Source: Rutidosis leptorrhynchoides (lineage: Eukaryota > Streptophyta > Magnoliopsida > Asterales > Asteraceae). From it: DNA of 64,000 nucleotides. Made by a program: the position numbers and the translations under genes. The stretch is taken from positions 184,104,001-184,168,000 of the forward strand of contig NC_092333.1 of NCBI RefSeq assembly GCF_046630445.1. Reading direction: 5' to 3'. The notes below the pieces were generated by a model. It did no database searches, was not told where the DNA came from, and was given only the letters and a program-made list of their open reading frames with translations. Position 1 is the stretch's first letter. Every line of letters begins with the position of its first letter. Shown here one piece after another: positions 54,627 through 64,000 of this stretch.

Positions 54627-54851
54627 ACACATTTTCTCTCTCAAATATTAGGATTTTCTCTCAATTCATTATTCGGCTGTTTCGATTGTTAGAGATTATT
54701 AACTTGAACATATTGTTCAAGTTGTTCTGTAATAGTTAGTGTGTATTGTTTTTGTGTGTGAGATTTCTGAGTATTCATGTATTCTGAATGATTTGATTTG
54801 ATTTGATTATTGCTATTGTGATTGAATCATCATCTATTATAATTCTTGACA
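54534..54851 (+). repeat. 5' LTR of copia element C, part right of element B
   Basis: It matches 59953-60236 from TATTATAAAAGG to ATTCTTGACA. It contains a CA microsatellite (54591-54630) that is nearly absent in the 3' LTR. Confidence 0.85.
54591..54630. repeat. (AC)n microsatellite in the copia LTR
   Basis: About 20 AC units with one interruption. The 3' LTR has only five at the homologous place (about 60005). Confidence 0.95.
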
Positions 54852-54863
54852 TGGTATCAGAGC
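54852..54863 (+). other. Primer-binding site of copia element C (tRNA-iMet)
   Basis: TGGTATCAGAGC directly at the LTR edge with no spacer. Confidence 0.93.
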
Positions 54864-55621
54864 TGTACGGCTTGTGTTTGTGATCGATCTTCGTTTTCTA
54901 TTTTTCGTTCGAAGATTTGGGGGTTTTTTTTCATGAGATTAGGGTTTCATCTAATTTCATCTGATTCTGTTTTCTAGATCTATTGATCTGTGTTATTCTC
55001 TTTCATCTGGTGGGTACGATTTCGGATTGTGGTGTTTTGGATTCAATTTCTGAATCTGAAAACCCTAATTTTTCAATTAAGGTTTGAGTACTACTGTTTT
55101 TCGATTGAAGACTCACATCTGGTGATTCTTGTGTTCTTCCACTGCTATTCTTCTTGTTTTTACTTCTCGAAAGAGGTTGTAAGTCTTCTTTCATTCTTCT
55201 TAATCTGAGTCTATTCTTGGATCTCGAGGTAGATAACTATACTTGACCTGTCAACTAGATTGGTGTGGAATCCTGTCCCTGGTTATCTAATACCTGTTTT
55301 CCATTGGCATATGTGTTGTCTGTGTAGGATTAATCTTAACAAACATTGTAACTCAGTTCTGTAAGAGTCTTATTTTAATTTTTTTTTTATTATATTTGTT
55401 TGTGTTTTTCTACTAACAATTTCAGGTTGCTTGGTTTTTTAACCAATTGTTTGCTGGAGTTATGTAAGTTGTTTCTTCTTCTGGCAGCCATTGGTGCTGT
55501 TTGTGGGATTCTGTGTTTTTAGGCTTATCTAGGGTTATTTGTTATCTGCTATCTGTTTTCTTGTTTGTTTCTTTATCTGCTATCTGCTAATTGCTTATTT
55601 CTTTCTCTTGTTTTTGTTATT
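54864..55621 (+). other. Untranslated leader of copia element C
   Basis: T-rich non-coding leader of about 760 bases between the PBS and the gag start. The short frames here have no domain. Confidence 0.7.
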
Positions 55622-58600
55622 ATGGCTGATGAGGGTGCTTTAACTTTGGTCTCCAAAATTGATTTTGGAGATCCTCTTTATTTACATGCTAGTGACACCA
55701 CTGGGACACCTATTGTTTCTATAAAGCTAAAAGGAACAGAAAATTATACTATTTGGAGTAAATCTATTCAACTTGCTTTAACAACTAAAAACAAACTTGG
55801 TTTTATAGATAAAACTTGTGTTAGAAGTACAACTGATCCCATTCTTGCAAATCAATGGGATAGGTGTAATTCAGTGGTGTTATCTTGGATTCTTGGATCT
55901 GTGTCTGAAGATCTTTATTCTGGTCAAATTTTTTCTAGTCTTGCTTCTGTTGTTTGGAATGAACTAAAAGAAACTTATGATAAGGTGGATGGATCCAATA
56001 TTTTTAATTTGCATAGTAGAATCAATTGTTACAAACAAAATGGCATGTCTGTGTCTGATTATTATCATGGGTTGAATACACTTTGGAAACAATATGATGC
56101 TATGGTGAAACTGCCAAGTTGTACTTGTGTAGCTGCACCGAAATTTCAAAATCATAATAAGATTTTAAAACTTAATCAGTTTCTTATGGGACTTGATGAT
56201 GGGTACATGCATATTAGAAGTAATTTACTTCTAAGGGATCCAATTCCTGATGTTAAGACTGCTTTTGTAGTCATATCTAGGGAAGAATCTCATAGAAGTA
56301 TAACTTCTAATCAAAGCTCGTCAAAAGGTCAAAACTCTGCTTTTGTGTCTCAAGTTGGAAATATTGGATCTAATCAATCTAATAACAATAATAATAACAG
56401 AAACAGATATAATAGGGGACCTAATCCAAATTTGAAGTGTACAAAGTGTAATAAAATTGGTCACACTATTGATAGATGTTATGAACTTGTGGGATATCCA
56501 TCTTATTATAAAAAACCTGGAAATCAAAACAACAGAAATTTTAATTCAAATAATGTTTCTACTAACATTTCTTCTGCTAATACCTCTTGTTCTAGTGAAA
56601 CACCTTCATTACAATCTCTTACAAATGAACAAATGGCAAAGCTCTTAAATCTTCTAAAAGAGCCTCTTGCTCAATCTTCAAATGCTTGTGCTAACATGGA
56701 TGGTATAATATATAATATGAATACCTATTTTAATGAAAACTATAAAAGATTCTTTAATTGTCATTATAGTATAAATGAAAGTCAATGATGGATAATAGAT
56801 TCAGGTGCAAATCAGCACATGACTGTAAGTGAAGAAAATTTGATTAATGTTGTTGATATTACATATTTCAATCTTAAAATTTCTCATCCAAATGGTACTG
56901 TTGCAAAGGTTAAGAAAATTGGAAATCTTAAACTAAGTAATGATATTATTTTATATGATGTGCTGGTAGTACCTGGATACTGTGTATCCTTGTTATCTGT
57001 GAGTAAAATGACAACTGATAGTAATTTGTTTGTGGGATTTGATAATCAAAAGTGTTATATTCAGGATTTGAAGTCAAGAAACATCCTGGGGACTGGTAGT
57101 ATTCATAAAGGATTATATGTTTTTGATAATAAAGAAGGTAAATTTTTAAGCTATAATTCTAAATCTTATGAATCTGCAATGCTTTGGCATTGCAGACTTG
57201 GTCATCCATCAAGTCCTGTTTTACACATTTTTCAAAACAAATTAAACATTGACAAAAAGGATATTGAAATTTCTTGTGAAATATGTTTGAAAGCTAAACA
57301 AACTAGGGATCTTTTTCCATTAAGTGAACATAAAACTACTGAGTTGGGAGATTTACTTCATATGGATTTGTGGGGTCCTTATAGGGTTACAAGTAAGGAA
57401 GGGTATAAATTTTTTCTTATTGTTGTTGATGATTTCACTAGAGCTGTGTGGGTATTCTTGTTAAAAGCTAAGAATGAAGTGGTAGATAACATAACAAATC
57501 TGTTTAACCTAATCAGTACACAATTTAATAAAAAGGTTAAGATCATAAGAACTGATAATGGTACAGAATTTGTTAATTTTCAAATGACTAATTTGATCAA
57601 TTCCTTAGGAATTATTCATCAGACCACTATTCCTTACACACCTCAACAAAATGGAGTGGCTAAAAGGAAACACAGGCACCTGCTTAATGTTGCTAGGTCT
57701 CTTATGTTTCAGGGGGGAATTCCTCTAAGTTTATGGACTGAATGTGTACTAACTGCAACTTATCTTATCAACAGGACTCCATCCAAGGTTCTAGCAGGCA
57801 AAACTCCTTTTGAAATGGTTCATGGCTTTGAACCAAACCTCTCTCACTTAAAAAACTTTGGTTGTCTTGTTTTTACAAAGTTTTTGAATGAAAATGATAA
57901 GTTTGCTTCAAAATCTGAAAAATCTGTTTTTATTGTTTATTCAAGTGCTAAAAAAGGTTACAAATTGTGGAGTCTTGAAAGAAATCTTATGTTTTACTCA
58001 AGAGATGCTAAATTTTTGAAGAAGTTTTTCCTTTCAAACTTGTTAAGTCAAAAGTTTCTGAAATTGATTTTGGTAGTTTAAATACTCTAAACTTTTTTGA
58101 TTTATATTTTAATGAAAAGGATACCAAGGTTAATGAAAGTCCCAATGATGAAGGGAGAGGACTATCAGATGAAGATTGCCAGGTGTCAACCCCTACTATT
58201 GGTAATCCCAATATAGGTAGAGGTAACCTTGGTGACTCCAGTGGTAATAGTGATTATTTAGATGATATCCCTGAGTGCAATTTTGAACAACTTAATTCTA
58301 ATATTAATTTGGATGAGCCTGTTAGACCTGAACCTAGGAGATCAGATAGGCAGTCAACCTTACCAAGAAAATTTGATGATTATATTATTGAAGGTAGGGT
58401 TAAATATGGGATTGAAAAGGTTGTTAACTATTCAAATTTAAGTCCTAATAATTATTGTTTCATCTCTAGTCTTAATAAATCCATTGAACCTAAAACATTT
58501 AGTCAAGCTGTTACAGATCCTAATTGGCAAGCTGTAATGAATGATGAAATGGAAGCTTTATATAGAAATAACACATGGGTCTTAACTGAATTACCAAGTG

Positions 58601-60036
58601 GTAGAAAACCAATAGGTTGTAGATGGATTTATAAGATTAAGTATAGGTCTACTGGAGAAATTGAGAGATATAAAGCTAGACTTGTTGCTAAGGGTTATAG
58701 TCAAAAGGAAGGCATTAACTATGATGGAACTTTTTCACCTGTTGTTAAAATGGTAACTGTTAGATGTTTGTTAACTTTAGCTGTACAAAATGACTGGAAA
58801 TTATTTCAATTAGACATTAACAATGCTTTCTTGTATGGAGATTTAACAGAGGATGTTTATATGGAACTTCCTCAAGGATATTTTCCTGAAAATGAAACAA
58901 AAGTTTGTAAATTAATAAAATCTTTGTATGGCTTGAAACAGGCACCTAGACAATGGAATGAAAAGTTAACAATGGCTTTAAAAGAACATGGTTTTAAACA
59001 GAGTTTAAATGATTATTCATTATTTGTTAAGAGTAGTGGTTCCTTGTTTATGGCACTTTTGGTTTATGTTGATGATATTGTAATAACTGGAAATGATGAA
59101 AATGAAATTGAGAATTTTAAGGCTTTTCTAAAAACAAAGTTTTTAATAAAAGACTTAGGAGAACTTAAGTATTTTTTAGGGATTGAAGTTTTAAAAACTA
59201 AAAATGGTCTTTGCTTGTCTCAAAGGAAATATTGCATTGAGTTATTAGATGAATTTGGTCTTGTTGGTTGTAAACCTGTTAATGCACCTTTAGAAGCAAA
59301 TCTTACTATATCATCAGAACCAACTAAAAGTGATCCTCTACTTGAAAATGTCACTGAATTTCAAAAATTAATTGGTAAATTAATTTACTTAACCATGACT
59401 AGGCCTGATATCTCTTTCTCTGTTCAATGTTTAAGTCAGTTTATGCATTCTCCTCTTCAATCACATCTTAATATTGCTTTAAGACTGCTTAGATACTTAA
59501 AAGCTTCTCCAGGTAAAGATGTTTTAATTACCAAGTCTGATTCAAATTCTCTAGTTGCTTATTCAGATGCAGACTGGGGTAAGTGCACTTCTACTAGAAA
59601 ATCTGTTACTGGCTATGCAGTCTTCTTTTGTAATTCTCTTGTTTCCTGGAAAAGTAAGAAGCAAGGTACTGTATCCAGATCCTCTACAGAGTCTGAATAC
59701 AGAGCAATGGCTTCTGTAACATGTGAAATTTTATGGATTATTAAAGTTCTAACTGATTTACATTGTAACAACTTGTTACCTGTTAGACATTTCTGTGATA
59801 ATAGATCTACAATTCAACTTGCAGCTAATCCTGTCTTTCATGAAAGGTCAAAGCATTTTGAAATAGATTTGCATGTTGTAAGACAAAAGTCTGTTTCAGG
59901 TGTCATTGAAATTGTTAACATAGATTCTGAAAAACAGATTGCAGATATTATAAAAGGCTATGTTTGTGAGGAAAGGATCAATATTAAGTTGATTCTCAAA
60001 CTGATACACACACGTGTTATCTCTCTCAAATATTAG
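55622..60036 (+). pseudogene. Copia element C gag-pol
   Basis: The start is taken at the ATG of MADEGALTLV (an earlier in-frame ATG at 55565 adds a hydrophobic leader not expected in gag). Gag: KLKGTENYTIWSKSIQLAL, zinc knuckle CTKCNKIGHTIDRC. Protease: WIIDSGANQHMT. Integrase: LWHCRLGHPS...CEICLKAK zinc finger, DLWGPYRV, RTDNGTEF, and GVAKRKHRHLL, where the family has a catalytic glutamate instead of the first lysine. RT: GCRWIYKIKYRSTG, ARLVAKGYSQ, and the intact YVDDIVITG. RNase H: YSDADWGKC, SSTESEYRAMA. Breaks are an in-frame TGA at 56786 just before the protease, a frameshift in the T run 58013-58017, and a fusion of the RNase H tail to the LTR interior at about 59950. Copia order (integrase before RT) is clear. 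Confidence 0.95.
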
Positions 60037-60236
60037 GGTTTTCTCTCAATTCATTATTCGGCTGTTTCGATTGTTAGAGATTATTAACTTGAACATATTG
60101 TTCAAGTTGTTTTGTAATAGTTAGTGTGTATTGTTTTTGTGTGTAAGATTTCTGAGTATTCATGTATTCTGAATGATTTGATTTGATTCGATTATTGATA
60201 TTGTGATTGAATCTTCATCTATTATAATTCTTGACA
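59953..60236 (+). repeat. 3' LTR of copia element C, truncated at its 5' side
   Basis: It matches the right portion of the 5' LTR. The junction with the pol end (GCAGATATTATAAAAGGC) suggests a deletion at short homology. The C-terminal pol reading runs into the LTR. Confidence 0.75.
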
Positions 60237-60294
60237 GTTTCCTCTAGTTTCTTGCTAGAGGCTTGATAAAAGTTGTTTGTCGTTCAAAAAAAAA
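60237..60294 (+). mobile_element. 3' terminus of the LINE hosting copia C
   Basis: CCTCTAG..CTAGAGG hairpin, then a TTGATAAAAG signal and an A9 tail (60286-60294), typical of plant L1 3' ends. It is continuous with the LINE C-terminal remnant at 29208-29488 if the copia element is removed. Confidence 0.5.
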
Positions 60295-60330
60295 TCTTCA
60301 TCTTAAAAATATTGGACACATTAGTATTAC

Positions 60331-60357
60331 TATATATATATATATATATATATATAT
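60331..60357. repeat. (TA)n, left of the foldback element
   Basis: About 27 bases of pure TA. Confidence 0.95.
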
Positions 60358-60843
60358 GGAGAGAATCCAGTGAGAACTTTTTAGTGTGAGAAATCTAGGA
60401 ACTCCAAATATACTCAAAATACACTGAAATTCGAGCAAAAAAGGTGGCGGGCGAGCAAAAACAAGGGAAGTCGAGCAAAAATACATGCGGGTGAACAAAA
60501 AAACACAGGTGGGCGAGCAAAAACACAGGTGGGCGAGCAAAAAAATGGCGGTCGAACAAAAAAAAAGGCGTTCGAATTTCTGATTTTTGTTCGGTTCTAC
60601 AAAAAATTGTTCAGTTCTACAAAATTGTAGAACCAAATTTGTTCGGATTACTCGTTTTTGTTCATCCACACCCATTTTTGTTCGCCCGCCATATTTTTTT
60701 GTTAGGCCGGCTTCTTTTTTGTTCGCCCGCCATATTTTTTTTTTGTTCGACCAGACCCTTTTTTGCTCGCCCGCCACTTTTTTGCTCGAATTTCGGTGTA
60801 TTTTCGAGTTCTCACACAAAAAAAAATTCCTATGTGATCCCTC

Positions 60844-60846
<3 letters not shown>
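60358..60846. mobile_element. Foldback (MITE-like) element in TA repeats
   Basis: Imperfect inverted repeat of about 490 bases. The left arm has ACACTGAAATTCGAGCAAAA near 60420, matched in reverse complement near 60790. Both arms carry repeated GGCGGGCGAGCAAAAA-type words (right arm as TTTTTGCTCGCCCGCC), and the centre near 60610-60635 is a GTTCTACAA/TTGTAGAAC hairpin. It is flanked on both sides by TA tracts, like rice Micron elements. Overlapping open frames are repeat shadows. Confidence 0.75.

Positions 60847-60898
<52 letters not shown>
60847..60898. repeat. (TA)n, right of the foldback element
   Basis: About 52 bases, directly abutting the Helitron end at 60899. Confidence 0.95.
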
Positions 60899-60899
<1 letters not shown>

Positions 60900-60926
60900 T
60901 AGTTAAAGACCCGCGACTTCGCGGGT
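60899..60926 (-). mobile_element. Helitron 3' terminus (H4)
   Basis: Minus strand: ACCCGCG...CGCGGGT hairpin (60909-60926), then CTTTAA and CTAG (60902-60899), with A at 60898 on the plus strand. This is the canonical Helitron 3' end. The body extends to the right; no 5' end was found with confidence. The DOG1-domain fragment begins about 200 bases inside. Confidence 0.7.
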
Positions 60927-61121
60927 TAAGTTAAAAATATATAGTTGTAAGACAATTTAATCAATGGGCAATTATGAAATAATCATTTTATATAGTTATT
61001 GAAATGTTAAATGATGGGCCTATAATAAACCTTATAATATTAATATAATCAAGAAATAACAGTTGTTTGGCATAAACTTTTATTCAAGTTCTCAATACCA
61101 GAAAAACGAATACTAAAACTG

Positions 61122-62292
61122 TTATATAGGTATTGCTTGCCATTGATGATCAAATGAAATTAATCTTTTTTGGTAGTTGTGAAGTGCGATCCATGCCAAA
61201 GCTCTTTGCCTTATAGTGAGTATAGGTTGTAATTTTTCAAGGGTTGAAATACGTAATTTATCGGCTTGTAGAAGAAGATTAATTTAATTAAATTCACAGC
61301 AATAGTCCGACACCAAGTATTATTAAACCTAATGAAATTTTAATGTCATAATAGATAATTTACCTGATCACAGAAGCTGCTAACAACGGATATTTTTCCA
61401 AGATTTTCAGATATTTGATTTGAGAAATTGTTCATTGCTGAAAAGTCTCCTTTATCAACAAAGCATTTCCCCGAAAAAGAATCAGCTAAATTATCTTCCA
61501 AATTTTGGACGCTAGTTGTAATCTTCATTTCTTCTTGCAGAGTAGTATATTTTAACGATTCCATCTTTCCAATTTGCTCTTCACTTAGTTCCACGTGGTT
61601 AGTAATTAACTGCATGTCAAAATGATTAAATAGGTTAATATTTTTTTTAATATTAGACTTGGTAGTCGCATGGCGTAATGAATATCTATATTAATTACTA
61701 TTTTCTAATTAATTACTAACCTTAATTATATTTGAGGGCCTTAATCCACCTAACCAAGCAAGAAATTGTACATGAGACATCCAAGATTCGAAAAAGATGC
61801 AGAGTACATTGATTCTTGCTGCATTGCATTTTAGATTGGATAATTGAATATAATGTTCCAATATTTGTTTGTTTATCGGATCAATATATTTATCAGTACA
61901 CTGCGTCATCATCGTTTTTTGAAGACTTAATACCAGTCGATCATGGTCTTGATACCATACATTGTATGTTGCTTCAAAATTAATAGGATCTGTATATCCA
62001 TCAAGGTTTAATTTACAAAAATTGATAAGTATTACATATAACTGTAATTACTTATTATTTAAAAAATTATCAGGGTTGACGTGATGACTTTTCAACATCT
62101 GCAATATAATTTTATATATTAAAATTTTGTATTAACATAAATAAGAATTAATGACATTTGTAGATGGAAAAAGAATCTAGCAATATGTAAATATAATTAA
62201 ATAAGCAATTAACAAACCTTTTCAGCGGATGTATGTTGTTGTTGAAGCTCTTCATTGAGTTGTTGAATTGTATTTTGAAAATTATTTATGCA
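61122..62292 (-). pseudogene. DOG1-domain (TGA-factor-like) gene fragment
   Basis: Exons on the minus strand, right to left: 62219-62292 (Gln-rich helix, IQQLNEELQQQHTSAEK, tentative), 61721-61989 (FEATYNVWYQDHDRLV, ILEHYIQLSNLKC, FLAWLGGLRPSNIIK), 61364-61609 (LITNHVELSEEQIGKMESLK, NLEDNLADSF, FCDQ) and 61122-61264 (ADKLRISTLEKLQPILTIRQ, ALAWIALHNYQKRL, stop TAA). The order and residues match the DOG1 domain shared by TGA bZIP factors and DOG1-like seed dormancy proteins (W..GG.RPS, then L..EQ, then the LR..TL..L..ILT.RQ..R tail). Splice borders are good, but the acceptor before the last exon (ACAAG|CC) puts it one base out of frame, and no bZIP basic region or clear start is seen. A captured, decayed fragment is most likely. 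Confidence 0.75.
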
Positions 62293-62870
62293 TTCCTATA
62301 ATGGAAAATAGGATTTGACCAAAGTTATAGTGTATCAATATAGTAAATGTAATATAATGGGTAAGGAAAAAAATACGCGGTATGTTATTAGGATGTAACA
62401 ACGGAAAGTTATTGACCACATTATACATATAGAAATTCCTGTTGCTTATTCTATTTTTATTATAAATAACTTTATAATACATAAAACTGTAAAAGGTACA
62501 TAAAACACTTTAAGACAATATATGTATATCTTATTTAGGAAGTTATATTGATACACAACAGATCATCGAGAATCAATTTTAAACACATTTGAAGAGCATA
62601 GTTACAAATGATAAAAAAAGTTGCATAGAGCATTCAAATAGTATTAGTTCATGTATTGATAACTCATAAGCATTCAAATGGTATTAGTTCATGAATTGAT
62701 AACTCATAATTTAATGATTTTATCAAAGGAACATAATGTATTAAAAATTCAACATAGGTAGTAATCATACGCCAAATCACGAAGGTAAAAAGAGATTGAC
62801 TTTTTAGCACTTCCTTTGTCCCATTTTGATCATGCATATATTTTCCGTAAGGTCAATATGCATGTTCAAC
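62293..62870. other. No recognisable gene
   Basis: AT-rich. A short direct repeat (ATTCAAATGGTATTAGTTCA around 62633 and 62671) is the only structure seen. Confidence 0.6.
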
Positions 62871-63402
62871 GCATAACGAGAGGGGTTTAATGATCTTAGA
62901 ATGAGGCTCTCCGGTCCAGCTACCGTGAATAACCCTGGCCGACATGATGAGGTCGGCGGGGTGGCTAAGTGATTAAGTCCACCTTCGATGACGATAGTCG
63001 ATCGGAAGGCCCCAAGTAAGGTCGTAGGTGCTAATTAGCGAGAAACTAACCTGTTGACCTTGAGAAGATGCTAGACGATGCTGGTTACGTAAGACGTGTA
63101 TTAGATGATAGTTACGTAATGTGATTGTGTGTTTAGAACGGCAATAAGGGTTTGTATATAAAGGCAAACCCTAATTCTAGAATCATCGAAGATAATGATA
63201 ATCTCGTTCATAACTAACTCCCTCGAATCTTGGATATAATTATGGAAAAGATATTGACTTGATGACCAAGTAACTGCCGCACCGGGAACAAAGTCATTAG
63301 ATACGAATCCGCATACCGCATAACGCACATAAGCACATGCATACGCACACTAGTGAGTGCCCACATACATATGGGGTGCGCATGCGTGTTGCGGTATCAT
63401 TA
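62871..63402. repeat. LTR-like sequence with a TATA box
   Basis: Less AT-rich than its surroundings. A TATATAAAG at 63155-63163 is followed by AACCCTAATTCTAGAATC, as in LTR U3/R junctions. The end TATCATTATG, then a C6 run (63405-63410), can also be read on minus as a G6 polypurine tract next to a TGATACC LTR start. Orientation and partner LTR cannot be decided in this window. Confidence 0.35.
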
Positions 63403-63654
63403 TGTCCCCCCAGTTTGATGTTATATGGCGCAAGACATATGATATCAAACTATTAAGCGAAAAAACAAGAAAACGGCTAGCATTTAATTTTCCGCGTGCG
63501 TTTCGAGGTCATTTAATGCCTGTCACTGTCGCAGAAGCCCATTCGGCTGACAAGACGTAAAGTGGCAGTTGGCAGGTGCGTGTCAGCCACGCGCTCATAG
63601 GTAACCATACCCAACGGACATCTACGCGCGTACAAAAAATGCTACCCGTTGATT

Positions 63655-63720
63655 GCATTACACGTGTATAGCCACGATCACACCTTTCCACCCCATGACT
63701 CCCAATCTTCACTATAAATA
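63655..63720 (+). promoter_or_regulatory. Core promoter: G-box and TATA
   Basis: TACACGTGTA palindrome (G-box core CACGTG at 63661-63666) and TATAAATA at 63713-63720, followed by a C/A/T-rich leader. The ORF at 63855 lies about 135 bases downstream. Confidence 0.55.
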
Positions 63721-63854
63721 GCCCCAAATCACACACATTTCCACTTTTCTACTTCAAGCTTCCCCAATACGCTGCTATTTTCAATTCTGATCAAATCCAA
63801 AATACTCCGGCCACCGTCTAAAGGTTAGTTATTCTCCAATCACTCTTATAGAAA

Positions 63855-64000
63855 ATGACTAAGGCTAACGAGACCTATGTAGATAGTGTTAGATCTATTA
63901 TAGAGCAGAAACACATTGATTACCTAGTTAAACAATACCCACCGTTAGCAAAGTACAATCCGGTGCCACCCCTGTCTAATCAGCGTGCTCACGAGCCACC
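63855..64000 (+). CDS. Partial ORF, unidentified, possibly a plant gypsy-type transposon ORF
   Basis: Starts MTKANETYVDSVRSIIEQK, continues with HIDYLVKQYPPLAKYNPVPP, and runs off the window open (48 codons seen). A helical start followed by a Pro-rich step before LSNQRAHEPP is reminiscent of the N-terminal part of plant proteins annotated with the putative gypsy-type transposon domain (PF04195). That is from memory and weak. The promoter-like sequence upstream supports real transcription. Confidence 0.45.
   Translation, partial: MTKANETYVDSVRSIIEQKHIDYLVKQYPPLAKYNPVPPLSNQRAHEP

Noticed and set aside
60587..60934. Cys/Phe-rich frames over the foldback element
   Set aside because: They translate the TTTTTGCTC repeats of both arms. 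Both strands look equally open.
63821..63854. Intron between AAAG|GTTAGT and TTATAG before the terminal ORF
   Set aside because: About 30 bases is too short for a plant intron.

Overview
The window is repeat-dominated, AT-rich DNA from a flowering plant. Supporting signs are tRNA-iMet primer-binding sites, chromodomain-bearing Ty3/gypsy elements, a Ty1/copia element, Helitron ends with CTAG/hairpin termini, and decayed fragments of typical plant genes (a UBC19/20-type E2 enzyme and a DOG1-domain protein). The style of the LTRs suggests Asteraceae, but that is only an impression. I see no intact host gene.

Most of the 64 kb resolves into two nests of transposons, and each LTR-element junction is supported by a 5-bp target-site duplication (TSD). 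Nest 1 (4216-27687): a Helitron-like element holds chromovirus-type gypsy element A (5505-26087, TSD AAAGA), which is split in its RNase H region by LARD1 (9278-20893, TSD GTAAT), a large non-autonomous LTR element without gag-pol. Nest 2 (about 29208-60294): the 3' end of a LINE holds copia element C (about 29489-60236, candidate TSD GTTTC). The 5' LTR of C holds gypsy element B (29767-54528, TSD CTTAT), and the 5' LTR of B holds LARD2 (41404-53823, TSD GTGTT). Two further short Helitron-like elements lie head to tail between the nests (27691-28403 and 28409-29129).

Left of nest 1 are the end of another gypsy-type LTR (1-2099), unassigned repeats, a two-exon UBC19/20 fragment (3045-3263) and a block of palindromes. 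Right of nest 2 are a foldback element set in TA repeats (60358-60846), a Helitron 3' end (60899) with a multi-exon DOG1-domain gene fragment behind it (61122-62292), LTR-like sequence, and a promoter followed by an ORF that runs off the window.

All pol genes are broken. A and B are interrupted mostly by in-frame stop codons explainable by C-to-T or G-to-A transitions, as expected for methylated, silenced elements. C has a stop, a frameshift, a lost integrase glutamate and a truncated 3' end. The most interesting material is non-coding: LTRs built of clustered GGACGGCGTCC palindromes and hairpin minisatellites, tRNA-like A-box/B-box cassettes in the LARD LTRs, an LTR module shared by otherwise different families, a pre-gag reading frame shared in layout by the LARDs and element B, an antisense copia-type gag remnant inside the LARDs, and the tandem Helitron array.
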